From NCBI GenBank assembly GCA_965249745.1, contig OZ252252.1:4216001-4280000 (forward strand): DNA of 64,000 nt, given 5' to 3'. The translations under genes were made by a program, and so were the position numbers. Shown in pieces: positions 16,339 to 24,375 of this stretch. A model generated the notes under the pieces. That model was not told the origin of the DNA, did not search any database, and saw nothing but the letters and a program-made list of their open reading frames with translations. Within the stretch, counting starts at the first letter, position 1; each line of letters opens with the position of its first letter. The stretch is from JANYHH01 sp965249745 (GTDB taxonomy: Bacteria > Deinococcota > Deinococci > Deinococcales > JAAFIG01).

Positions 16339-16812
16339 TCACGCCGCCTCGGCGCTCGAGGACGAATTGATTGTGACGTTGCCGCCCGCCGCCTTGACGG
16401 CCTCTACGGCTGCCTCGCTGGCAGCGTCTACGGTGATGTTGAGGGCCACCGAGACCGCACCACGGGCCAGGAGCTTGATCGGGTACTTGACCTTTTTGAT
16501 GAGGCGCTTCTCCACCAGGGTTTCGGCGTTCACGGCCGCGCCCGAGGCGAAGTTTGCCAGATCGGACAGGTTGACAAGGTGGAACTGAGTCTTCATTGGG
16601 TTGTTGAAGCCACGCTTTGGCAGACGCCGAATCATCGGCGTCTGACCACCCTCGGACTTGTAAGAACCGGAGGACGCGAGGCTCGAGCCGGAACGGCTGG
16701 CCTGGCCCTTGTGACCGCGACCGGCCGTCTTATCAGTGCCACCGGGACCGCGACCGACGCGCTTCTTGTGCTTGCGCGCACCGGGGTTGGGTTTCAAATC
16801 ATTCAATTTCAT
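16339..16812 (-). CDS. rplO: Ribosomal protein uL15
   Basis: A 157-residue large-subunit protein. N-terminal basic, glycine-rich arm (MKLNDLKPNPGARKHKKRVGRGPGG..KTAGRGHKGQ) and the globular part with GGQTPMIRRLPKRGF. The tail ends in a Ser/Ala run. Follows rpmD after 88 bp. Confidence 0.97.
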   Translation of the reverse strand: MKLNDLKPNPGARKHKKRVGRGPGGTDKTAGRGHKGQASRSGSSLASSGSYKSEGGQTPMIRRLPKRGFNNPMKTQFHLVNLSDLANFASGAAVNAETLVEKRLIKKVKYPIKLLARGAVSVALNITVDAASEAAVEAVKAAGGNVTINSSSSAEAA

Positions 16813-16900
16813 GGGAACCTCTGAGGCTTTCGGTGACCAGCTTCCATCATCAAACTCGAGAAGATTGTGCTGAAAGCTGGTAACTGGCGGCTGAATGGCT

Positions 16901-17065
16901 TTATTGAATCTCGAGCAGGAACTTGATTTTCTCCATTAGCCCTGCGGCGGCCGGGTGGCTGGCAACCTCGGCGGTGTCGCCGATTTTGCGCAAACCCAGA
17001 GCCTTGGCTGCGGCGTGCTGCTTCGGGCTACGCCCGATCAGGCTTTTCACCAGTTTGACCTTCAT
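16901..17065 (-). CDS. rpmD: Ribosomal protein uL30
   Basis: A 54-residue protein read on the minus strand: MKVKLVKSLIGRSPKQHAAA, then KALGLRKIGDTAEV and a C-terminal helix ending LLEIQ. This is the complete uL30 fold. The ATG overlaps the rpsE stop (ATGA), showing translational coupling. It occupies the conserved position between rpsE and rplO. Confidence 0.95.
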   Translation of the reverse strand: MKVKLVKSLIGRSPKQHAAAKALGLRKIGDTAEVASHPAAAGLMEKIKFLLEIQ

Positions 17066-17640
17066 TGGGCGCTCTCCTTGAGTTGACGCACGGCATCGCG
17101 GGTGCGGAGGGCTTTTAGCCCCGCGAACACAGCGTAGGCGACGTTGACCTTGGTACGGGAACCGAGTTCCTTAGAGAGCAAATTGGTGATCCCAGCCAAC
17201 TCGGCGATGGCTCGAGGCACACCGCCCGCGATCACGCCAGTACCCGCGCCCGCCGGACGCAGGATAACGCGACTGGTAGTACTGACGCCGACGATATCGT
17301 GCGGAATCGTGCCGTTTTCCACCGGCACGCGAATCAGGTTCTTGCGAGCGTTGGCGTTGGCCTTAGCGACTGCCAACGGCACTTCCCTGGACTTGCCGAT
17401 ACCCAGTCCGACGCGACCATTGCGGTCACCGACTACGACGACCGCCTGGAACTTGAAGCGGCGACCACCCTGGTAGGTTTTGGCGTTGCGCTCCAGGGAG
17501 ATCATTTTCTCCTCGAAGTCCACCTGCACATCTTGTTGGTTGCGGTCGTTGTTGCGGTCACGGCGCTGACGATTGCCGCCAGGTCCGCCCGGTCCCCCGC
17601 GACGATTACCGCCGCTGTTGTTTCCACGATCAGAAGTCAA
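17062..17640 (-). CDS. rpsE: Ribosomal protein uS5
   Basis: A small-subunit accuracy protein. The dsRNA-binding and C-terminal domains are complete (FEEKMISLERNAKTYQGGRRFKFQAVVVVGD, GLGIGKSREVPLAVAKA, GTGVIAGGVPRAIAELAGI). It has a Gly/Arg/Asn/Asp-rich, low-complexity N-terminal extension of about 45 residues. I place the start at a TTG (17640) with GGGAGGG upstream, overlapping the end of rplR; an ATG at 17661 is the alternative. Confidence 0.93.
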   Translation of the reverse strand: MTSDRGNNSGGNRRGGPGGPGGNRQRRDRNNDRNQQDVQVDFEEKMISLERNAKTYQGGRRFKFQAVVVVGDRNGRVGLGIGKSREVPLAVAKANANARKNLIRVPVENGTIPHDIVGVSTTSRVILRPAGAGTGVIAGGVPRAIAELAGITNLLSKELGSRTKVNVAYAVFAGLKALRTRDAVRQLKESAQ

Positions 17641-17968
17641 GGCCACCCTCCCGCGCCGCATCCGCGAGCGCCTTCACACGACCGTGATACTGAAAGCCAC
17701 CACGGTCGAACACGACTGCTTTGACGCCCTTGGCAAGTGCTGCCTCGGCGATGGCTTTCCCGACCAGCTTGGCGCTCTCAGTCTTGGTTCCCGAATCGGT
17801 CATCGTGACGCTCGAGACGGCCGCCAGGGTGATGCCCTTGGCGTCGTCTATGACTTGGGCGTAGATGTGCTGGTCGCTGCGGTGAACGCTGAGGCGCGGA
17901 CGGTCGGAGACGGCTTTGATCTTGTTGCGCGTGCGGAAGGCGCGACGCTGAGCGGTTTGTAAGCTCAC
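17630..17968 (-). CDS. rplR: Ribosomal protein uL18
   Basis: A 112-residue 5S-rRNA-binding protein with RPRLSVHRSDQHIYAQVIDD and the C-terminal VVFDRGGFQYHGRVKALADAAREGGLDF. Its start overlaps the rplF stop by four bases. Confidence 0.97.
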   Translation of the reverse strand: MSLQTAQRRAFRTRNKIKAVSDRPRLSVHRSDQHIYAQVIDDAKGITLAAVSSVTMTDSGTKTESAKLVGKAIAEAALAKGVKAVVFDRGGFQYHGRVKALADAAREGGLDF

Positions 17969-18522
17969 TTCTTCCCTCCCTTACCACCGGCAGCCGACTT
18001 ACCCGGCTTCAAGGTGATCTGCTCGCCCTCGTAGCGCACGCCCTTGCCGTGATAGGCATCTGGGACGCGCATCTTGCGGACGTTGGCGGCCACCTGGCCA
18101 ACGAGTTGCTTGTCAATACCGACGATCTGAATCTTGGTCTGATCCGGCACGACGAAGCTGATGCCTGCGGGCGGCTCAATAATGACCGGGTGCGAGTACC
18201 CGATCGTCATTTCCAGGGCCTTCCCGGTCAACTTGGCGCGGAAACCGACGCCGTGAAGCTCCAAGTTGCGCTGGTAACCATCGGAAACGCCCTGAACCGC
18301 GTTGGCGACCAAGGTGCGGGTCAAACCATGCAGCGCACGGTGGGTGCGGCTATCGCTCGGGCGGCTGACAACGATGCTGCCGGATTCCTCTTTGATCTGC
18401 ATCTCAGGGTTGACGGGCACCTTCAGCTCGCCCTTCGCGCCTTTGACGGTCACGAGGCCAGCCGCTAAGCTCACGCCAACGCCTTTGGGCAGGGTAATCG
18501 GTTGACGACCGATGCGGCTCAT
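17965..18522 (-). CDS. rplF: Ribosomal protein uL6
   Basis: A 185-residue two-domain protein near the factor-binding site. MSRIGRQPITLPKGV at the start; C-terminal signature PDAYHGKGVRYEGEQITLKPGKSA, followed by a short Gly/Lys tail. Start placed at 18522, overlapping the last base of rpsH. Confidence 0.97.
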   Translation of the reverse strand: MSRIGRQPITLPKGVGVSLAAGLVTVKGAKGELKVPVNPEMQIKEESGSIVVSRPSDSRTHRALHGLTRTLVANAVQGVSDGYQRNLELHGVGFRAKLTGKALEMTIGYSHPVIIEPPAGISFVVPDQTKIQIVGIDKQLVGQVAANVRKMRVPDAYHGKGVRYEGEQITLKPGKSAAGGKGGKK

Positions 18523-18923
18523 TACCACACCTCGCAAATCACTTCGCCGCCGATGCCCGCTTTGCGAGCCTCGCGGTCAACCAGCAGTCCTCGGCTGGTG
18601 CTGACAATCGCAATCCCCATGCCGGAGTGAATCTTCGGCAGGTTCTCCGAGGTCACGTAAGCGCGACGACCCGGACGAGAAATGCGGTTGATACTTTTGA
18701 TGACGGCCTCGCGGCGCGCGCCGTACTTCAAACCGATGCGAATCACTTCAAAGCCGGTGGTCTCGAGCTTGACGCGTTCGACCGTGCCGACGTAGCCCTC
18801 GCGGTTGAGGATTTCGGCGATCCGCTGCTTGAACTTGGAGGCGGGAACGTCCACGCTCTCCTTGTGGGTTCTCACCGCGTTGCGAATGCGGGTGAGCATA
18901 TCTGAAATGGGGTCTGACAGCAT
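18522..18923 (-). CDS. rpsH: Ribosomal protein uS8
   Basis: A 133-residue central-domain 16S-binding protein: DPISDMLTRIRNAVRTHKESVDVPASK at the start and the signature SGMGIAIVSTSRGLLVDREARKAGIGGEVICEVW at the end. A 221-bp gap separates it from rpsN. Confidence 0.97.
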   Translation of the reverse strand: MLSDPISDMLTRIRNAVRTHKESVDVPASKFKQRIAEILNREGYVGTVERVKLETTGFEVIRIGLKYGARREAVIKSINRISRPGRRAYVTSENLPKIHSGMGIAIVSTSRGLLVDREARKAGIGGEVICEVW

Positions 18924-19144
18924 TTCTTCTCCTGGTTTCTCATGCCGAATTTCTGCTTGCTATCCGGCTGTAAACACGGTGCGAGGGGTTCTACGGACGG
19001 TATCGGGCGAAACCCCCGACCGTTTCCGCGTGACTCGAGCTTGACTGCAAAAATAGGATTCGGCCGCTTCTCGTTTTCGTTGCAGGCGCACAAATCGCCT
19101 TGGAACGTCAACCTGATTCTGCCGAACTCAGTAATCGCTCAAAG
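18924..19144 (-). other. rpsN-rpsH gap with a dispersed repeat
   Basis: An atypically long gap for the spc operon. It contains the second copy of the degenerate repeat seen at 8401-8449 (here 19087-19134) and otherwise no gene or clear signal. A minus-strand frame reads through the repeat but has no believable start. Confidence 0.45.
19087..19134. repeat. Dispersed degenerate repeat, copy 2
   Basis: Matches 8401-8449 at about three of four positions, including AACCTGA and GCCGAACTCAGTAA, with a one-base length difference. Confidence 0.45.
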
Positions 19145-19414
19145 TTACCAACTGGCTTTGGTGAGTCCTGGTAGCTCGCCGCGATGCGCCTTTTCGCGCA
19201 GCACGATTCGAGACAACCCGAAGAAACCGACGTACCCACGGGGACGGCCTGTCTCGTCGCAGCGGTTGCGCAAGCGCACCGGGCTGCTGTTACGGGGCAG
19301 CTTCTGCAAACCGACGTAATCGCCGGCTGCCTTTAGCTCCGCGCGCTTGGCAGCGAATTTCTTCACCAACACCTCGCGCTGCTTTTGACGCACTCTTTTT
19401 GCTTCTGTGGCCAT
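19145..19414 (-). CDS. rpsN: Ribosomal protein uS14, zinc-free long type
   Basis: An 89-residue uS14. It lacks the paired CxxC of the 61-residue zinc-binding form; one cysteine remains in RNRCDETGRPRGY. The C-terminal FGLSRIVLREKAHRGELPGLTKASW is standard. It sits in the normal place between rplE and rpsH, with gaps of 128 and 221 bp on either side, longer than elsewhere in the operon. Confidence 0.96.
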   Translation of the reverse strand: MATEAKRVRQKQREVLVKKFAAKRAELKAAGDYVGLQKLPRNSSPVRLRNRCDETGRPRGYVGFFGLSRIVLREKAHRGELPGLTKASW

Positions 19415-19542
19415 CTCGACTCCTTAGTGACTATGAGCTATTCGCTTATTTCCTGTTGACGCTTACATCCGACTGACTTCTCACAACCAAGCGTGAAATT
19501 GTACTTCGTTTGCGACTACTTGTACAGGCTGGAACCAGCAGC

Positions 19543-20088
19543 TCACTTCTTGAACGGAAAGCCGAGACCCTCTAAGAGTGCCCGGGCCTCCTCGTCGTTC
19601 TTGGCGGTCGTGACAATCGTGACATCGAAGCCTCGAGTCTGATCCACCATGTCGTAGGTGATCTCCGGGAAGACCATCTGTTCCTTGATGCCGAGGTTGT
19701 AATTGCCGCGCCCATCGAAGCTGTTCGGGTTGATGCCACGGAAGTCGCGGATGCGTGGCAGCGCGACGTTGACCAACTTTTCCAGGAAAGCGTACATGCG
19801 CTCGCCGCGCAGCGTGACTTTCAGACCGACCGACTGACCCTCGCGGAGCTTGAAGTTGCTGATGCTCTTCTTGCTCTTGGTGACAATTGGGCGCTGGAGG
19901 GTGATGATGCCCATTTCCTTGGCAGCCTTGTCCATCAGCTTGCTGTCATCCTTGGCTTCGCCCAAGCCCTGATTGACGACGACCTTTACCAGACGTGGCA
20001 CGGCCATATCGCTGCTGTACCCGAAGCGCTTTTGCAGGTCTGGGCGCACAGCGTTGTTGTAACTGTCTTTGAGTCTCTCTATCGCCAT
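19543..20088 (-). CDS. rplE: Ribosomal protein uL5
   Basis: A 181-residue 5S-rRNA-binding protein in the central protuberance: MAVPRLVKVVVNQGLGEAK, LQRPIVTKSKKSISNFKLREGQ, LRGERMYAFLEKL and DVTIVTTAKNDEEARALLEGLGFPF. One base follows rplX. Confidence 0.97.
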   Translation of the reverse strand: MAIERLKDSYNNAVRPDLQKRFGYSSDMAVPRLVKVVVNQGLGEAKDDSKLMDKAAKEMGIITLQRPIVTKSKKSISNFKLREGQSVGLKVTLRGERMYAFLEKLVNVALPRIRDFRGINPNSFDGRGNYNLGIKEQMVFPEITYDMVDQTRGFDVTIVTTAKNDEEARALLEGLGFPFKK

Positions 20089-20089
20089 A

Positions 20090-20437
20090 TCAGCTCACCG
20101 CATCCTCGAGGACTTGTCCGTCCTTCTTGCCGTAGCGCACGGTCTTGCCGCCCACTTCTTTGCGGCCCACGCGGGTCGGTTTGCCGTCGGCTCCGATCAC
20201 CATGACTTTGCTAGCGTGAATCGGAGCCTCGAAGGTCTCGAAGCCGCCGCGCGGATTCTCCTGGGTCGGCTTGATCGCCTTCTTGACGACGTTGACGCCT
20301 TCGACGATCACGCTATTGGCTTTCGGCGAGACCTTCAAAACCTTGGCTTGTGCGCCGCGATCCTTGCCGCGCAAGACCTTCACGGTGTCACCCTTCTTGA
20401 CGAACATCTTGACAGGCTTCGCGGGAACGGGCATCAC
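20090..20437 (-). CDS. rplX: Ribosomal protein uL24
   Basis: A 115-residue assembly-initiator protein. KOW motif in KKGDTVKVLRGKDRGAQAKVLKV; then NSVIVEGVNVVKKAIKPTQENPRGG. The start has two adjacent ATG codons and overlaps the rplN stop by four bases. Confidence 0.97.
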   Translation of the reverse strand: MMPVPAKPVKMFVKKGDTVKVLRGKDRGAQAKVLKVSPKANSVIVEGVNVVKKAIKPTQENPRGGFETFEAPIHASKVMVIGADGKPTRVGRKEVGGKTVRYGKKDGQVLEDAVS

Positions 20438-20813
20438 AGCACCTCCGGCGCGAGCGAGACGATCTTCATGAAGCGGCGGTCGCGCAACTCACGGGCCACG
20501 GGTCCGAAGACTCGAGTCCCGCGCGGTTCGCCTTCCTTGTTGATGATGACGGCTGCGTTCCGGTCAAAGCGAATCGCGCTGCCGTCGGGACGCTTGACTT
20601 CCTTCGAGGTACGGACGACCACGGCTTTCACCACGTCGCCCTTCTTGACGGTACCGCGCGGCGCACACTCCTTGACGCTGGCCACGATGACATCGCCGAC
20701 CCCGGCGTACTTCTGATTGCCGGAGCCTCGAGAAAGTCCGCCCATGACGCGGATGCACGAGATTTGCCGTGCGCCCGTGTTGTCAGCGACATCCAAATAG
20801 GTGGTGGGCTGAA

Positions 20814-20817
<4 letters not shown>
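20434..20817 (-). CDS. rplN: Ribosomal protein uL14
   Basis: A 127-residue subunit-interface protein: MIQPTTYLDVADNTGARQISCIRVMGG and FGPVARELRDRRFMKIVSLAPEVL. Overlaps rpsQ by four bases. Confidence 0.97.
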
Positions 20818-21062
<245 letters not shown>

Positions 21063-21063
21063 C

Positions 21064-21288
21064 TCACTTCACCTTCTTTTCCAGACCCACTTGGCGCTGT
21101 TCGGTCGCCAGGGTCATCAGTCGTGCCACTTCCTTGCGGAGCGTGTTGAGCCGCGCCGGGCTGGAGACGTTCCCGACCGCCTGCTGAAAGCGCAGTTTCA
21201 TCAGCTCTTCCTTGCGGGCCGAGATTTCCGCCGTCAGCGTCGCCGCGTCCATCGTGCGGAACGCCTTCATTTGCTCACTGAGCTTCAT
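21064..21288 (-). CDS. rpmC: Ribosomal protein uL29
   Basis: A 74-residue helical protein at the tunnel exit: MKLSEQMKAFRTMDAATLTAEISARKEELMKLRFQQAVG and RKEVARLMTLATEQRQ. Start at 21288 overlaps the end of rplP. Confidence 0.96.
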   Translation of the reverse strand: MKLSEQMKAFRTMDAATLTAEISARKEELMKLRFQQAVGNVSSPARLNTLRKEVARLMTLATEQRQVGLEKKVK

Positions 21289-21700
21289 CGTATACCTCGC
21301 GGGAAACGAACTTGGTCTTGATCGGCAGCTTGTGTCCGGCCAGACGGAAGGCTTCCTTGGCTTGCTCCTCGGTGACGCCCTCCACCTCAAACATCACGCG
21401 CCCAGGCTTCACGACGGCCACCCAGAACTCCACGGCTCCCTTACCGGAACCCATTCGGGTCTCGGCAGGTTTACGGGTGATTGGCTTATCCGGGAAGATG
21501 CGGATGTAAATCTTGCCACCGCGCTTGAAGAAGCGGCTCATCGTGATGCGGCAGGCCTCAATTTGGTTGGACTTGATCCAGGCGGGTTCCATTGCCACGA
21601 GACCGAAATCTCCGAAGGCGATGTAATCACCACCCTTGGTCGCGCCGCGCATGCGGCCCTTCATCATCTTGCGGTACTTGGTGCGTTTCGGCAGCAGCAT
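21275..21700 (-). CDS. rplP: Ribosomal protein uL16
   Basis: A 141-residue protein near the peptidyl-transferase centre: MLLPKRTKYRKMMKGRMRG, RMGSGKGAVEFWVAVVKPGRVMFE. Six bases after rpsC. Confidence 0.97.
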   Translation of the reverse strand: MLLPKRTKYRKMMKGRMRGATKGGDYIAFGDFGLVAMEPAWIKSNQIEACRITMSRFFKRGGKIYIRIFPDKPITRKPAETRMGSGKGAVEFWVAVVKPGRVMFEVEGVTEEQAKEAFRLAGHKLPIKTKFVSREVYDEAQ

Positions 21701-21706
21701 CTGTCC

Positions 21707-22489
21707 TCACTCCCCCTTTCGACCCGAGCCAGAACCAGCTCGAGCTTGCGGACGGCGGCGCTGCGGGCGGTCGCCTCCGGCGGCGTCCGGGCGCGGGGCA
21801 CGATCACCGGTGCTGGCGGGTTTGACCCCGGCGGCTCGAGCGCTCATGTCCTGCTTGCCGATGATCTCGCCGTTGAAGACGATCACTTTAACGCCCAGCT
21901 TGCCGTAGGTCGTCATCGCTTCGGCGAAGCCGTAGTCAATGTCGGCGCGCAGGGTGTGGAGCGGCACGCGGCCCTCCATGCGGGTGTCGCGGCGCGCCTG
22001 TTCGGCACCGCCCAAACGACCGCTGACGACGATCTTAACGCCCTTCGCGCCCGATTCCATGACGCGCTGGATGGCTTGCTGCATGGCACGCTTGTAGGCG
22101 AAGCGGCGCTCGATCTGTTCGGCGATCCGCTGAGCCACGAGCGGCGCACTGGTGTTCGGGTTGCCGACCTCTTCGACGTTGACGGCGACCGTGCCGCCGC
22201 TGCCGACCACGGTATCCAGCGTCTCGCGGAGCTTCTTGATGCTCTCGCCGCCACGACCGATGACCACACCGGGCTTCGCGGCCTTGACGGTCACGTTGAC
22301 TTGGTGCGCGGCCCGCTCAATCACGATGCTGGCCAGACCGGCGTGCGCCAGTTCCTTCGTGACCATCTTGCGGATTTTGCTGTCCTCAGAGACCAACTTC
22401 TTGTAATCCTTCTTGTTGGCGTACCAGCGGGAGCTGTGTTCCTTGACGATGCCGAGGCGGAACCCCAGGGGATTGATCTTATTGCCCAT
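21707..22489 (-). CDS. rpsC: Ribosomal protein uS3
   Basis: A 260-residue mRNA-entry protein. KH domain with PGVVIGRGGESIKKLRE, then the C-terminal domain (GVKIVVSGRLGGAEQARRDTRMEGRVPLHTLRADIDYG). The last 40 residues are a Gly/Arg/Ala-rich basic tail. Shares one base with the rplV stop (TAATG). Confidence 0.97.
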   Translation of the reverse strand: MGNKINPLGFRLGIVKEHSSRWYANKKDYKKLVSEDSKIRKMVTKELAHAGLASIVIERAAHQVNVTVKAAKPGVVIGRGGESIKKLRETLDTVVGSGGTVAVNVEEVGNPNTSAPLVAQRIAEQIERRFAYKRAMQQAIQRVMESGAKGVKIVVSGRLGGAEQARRDTRMEGRVPLHTLRADIDYGFAEAMTTYGKLGVKVIVFNGEIIGKQDMSARAAGVKPASTGDRAPRPDAAGGDRPQRRRPQARAGSGSGRKGE

Positions 22490-22881
22490 TACTTGGCCGC
22501 CTTCCTGCGCGAGGGACGATCCTGCTTCTCCTCGAGGATAATCGTGATGTGGCTGGTGCGCTTGAACAGGCTGTCACCGCGACCACGGGCGCGAGGAATG
22601 ATCCGCTTCAAGGTCGGACCTTCGTTGACAAAGGCGGCCTTCACGAAGAGCGTGTCCTCGAGCATGGAGAAGTTGTGCGTGGCGTTGTTCTTGGCTTGCT
22701 TTAAGACCTTGCTGATCGGCAGGGACGCGTTCTTCGGGATGAATTTCAGCAAATCCTCGGCGTCCTTCACGGACTTGCCGCGAATCGCGTCCACCACGAG
22801 GCGCATCTTGCGCGGCGTGATGCGAATGAACTTCGCGTGACCGGTGGCTTGCTGGGCAGGTTGGGGAGAAGGTTGGGTCAT
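22489..22881 (-). CDS. rplV: Ribosomal protein uL22
   Basis: A 130-residue tunnel protein: AKFIRITPRKMRLVVDAIRGKSVKDAEDLLKF and GPTLKRIIPRARGRGDSLFKRTSHITIILEEK (beta hairpin reaching the tunnel). The N-terminus has about 13 Gln/Pro/Ala-rich extra residues. Confidence 0.97.
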   Translation of the reverse strand: MTQPSPQPAQQATGHAKFIRITPRKMRLVVDAIRGKSVKDAEDLLKFIPKNASLPISKVLKQAKNNATHNFSMLEDTLFVKAAFVNEGPTLKRIIPRARGRGDSLFKRTSHITIILEEKQDRPSRRKAAK

Positions 22882-22884
22882 GGC

Positions 22885-23172
22885 TTACTTCTTCCCGGTC
22901 GTCTTCGCGTCTTTGCCGCCGCTGTGGCTGCGGAAGGTGCGGGTGGGGGCGAACTCGCCGAGCTTGTGGCCGACCATGTTTTCAGACACGTAGACCGGCA
23001 TGTGAACCTTGCCGTTGTGAACTGCGATGGTGAGGCCAATCATCTCGGGTACGATTGTGCTGCGGCGCGACCAGGTTTTGATGACACGCTTGTCGTTTTT
23101 GGCGGAAGCCGTGTCTACCTTGTCCAGAAGGTGGAGGTCCACGAAGGGACCTTTTTTGGAACTTCTCGGCAT
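22885..23172 (-). CDS. rpsS: Ribosomal protein uS19
   Basis: A 95-residue head protein: MPRSSKKGPFVDLHLLDKV, KTWSRRSTIVPEMIGLTIAVHNGKVHMPVYVSENMVGHKLGEFAPTRTFRSH. Three bases before rplV. Confidence 0.97.
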   Translation of the reverse strand: MPRSSKKGPFVDLHLLDKVDTASAKNDKRVIKTWSRRSTIVPEMIGLTIAVHNGKVHMPVYVSENMVGHKLGEFAPTRTFRSHSGGKDAKTTGKK

Positions 23173-23246
23173 TATTTGCCTCCTTGCCAGGAAACCCTGG
23201 CGCGGAACGGAGGGTATCGCCTGAACCCAGGCGACCCGACCCGTCC

Positions 23247-24083
23247 TTAACGTGAGCTTTTGCGCCTCGTAATGATGAAGCGATCCGACGGGTTGCGCTT
23301 CTTGCGGGTCTTGAAGCCCTTAGACGGTTGACCCCACGGGCTAACCGGAGTTCGACCGATTGGGGCACGTCCCTCACCACCGCCGTGTGGGTGGTCCACT
23401 GGGTTCATAGCACTGCCGCGCTGGTGTGGCTTGCGACCCAACCAGCGTTGACGCCCGGCCTTACCGATGACCACGTTCTTGTGATCGGCGTTGCCAACCA
23501 CGCCGACCGTGGCGTAGCACTCGGTGTGAACGCGGCGCAGCTCTCCGGAGGGCAGACGCAGAATCACGTAATCGCCTTCCTTACCCTGAACCTGAGCGCT
23601 GGTTCCGGCCGAACGGGCCATGCGAGCACCGGCTCCGGGAACCATCTCGATGCTGTGGACAACCGTACCGACCGGGATAAAGCGGAGCGGCATAGCATTT
23701 CCAACTCGAGGTTCAGCCTCGGGGCCGCTGACGATCCGAGCGCCGACCTTCAAGCCGTCCGGAGCCAGGATGTAGCGCTTCTCGCCGTCCAAGTAATGAA
23801 GGAGCGCAATGTTCGCAGTGCGGTTCGGGTCGTATTCCAGGGCGGCCACCTTGGCGGGCACGCCCGTCTTATCGCGGCGCTTGAAGTCAATGATGCGGTA
23901 CAGGCGCTTGTGACCGCCGCCACGGAAGCGGCTGGTAATGCGCCCAGTGTTGCCGCGCCCACCAGACTTCGGCAGTGCCGTCGTCAGGCTCTTCTCTGGG
24001 CGCTTGTCGGTGAGTTCGTTGAACTCCAACGTCGTGATGTAACGCCGGGAGGGCGTGTACGGACGATACGGTTTCGTTGGCAT
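23247..24083 (-). CDS. rplB: Ribosomal protein uL2
   Basis: A 278-residue protein essential for subunit joining and peptidyl transfer. TTALPKSGGRGNTGRITSRFRGGGHK at the N-terminus and RGSAMNPVDHPHGGGEGRAPIGRTPVSPWGQPSKG with the key histidine. One base from rplW. Confidence 0.98.
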   Translation of the reverse strand: MPTKPYRPYTPSRRYITTLEFNELTDKRPEKSLTTALPKSGGRGNTGRITSRFRGGGHKRLYRIIDFKRRDKTGVPAKVAALEYDPNRTANIALLHYLDGEKRYILAPDGLKVGARIVSGPEAEPRVGNAMPLRFIPVGTVVHSIEMVPGAGARMARSAGTSAQVQGKEGDYVILRLPSGELRRVHTECYATVGVVGNADHKNVVIGKAGRQRWLGRKPHQRGSAMNPVDHPHGGGEGRAPIGRTPVSPWGQPSKGFKTRKKRNPSDRFIITRRKSSR

Positions 24084-24084
24084 C

Positions 24085-24375
24085 TTAGACCAACCCTTCC
24101 ATGGCTTCGATCTTCTGGCCCTCGGCCAATGTCACGATTGCCTTCTTGCGAGCGGCGGTGGTTCCGCTGTAGCGGCCGACCTTCTTGTCCTTGCCGCGCT
24201 GATTCTGCACGTTGACGCTGACGACCTTGACCTTGAAGGCGGTCTGGACAGCGTTCTTAATCAGGGTCTTGTTGGCTTTCGGGTGAACCCAGAAGCTGTA
24301 CTGCCCCGAAGCCATGGCCGCGTACGCCTTTTCGGACAGCAGCGGCTTCAAAATAACGTCGTACACCGAGTTCAT
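24085..24375 (-). CDS. rplW: Ribosomal protein uL23
   Basis: A 96-residue tunnel-exit protein, docking site for trigger factor and SRP: DVILKPLLSEKAYA, YSFWVHPKANKTLIKNAVQTAFKVKVVSVN. Overlaps rplD by four bases. Confidence 0.97.
   Translation of the reverse strand: MNSVYDVILKPLLSEKAYAAMASGQYSFWVHPKANKTLIKNAVQTAFKVKVVSVNVQNQRGKDKKVGRYSGTTAARKKAIVTLAEGQKIEAMEGLV

Noticed and set aside
21212..22840. 542-codon open frame on the plus strand
   Set aside because: Antisense to rplP, rpsC and rplV; GC-rich codon bias opens the opposite strand.
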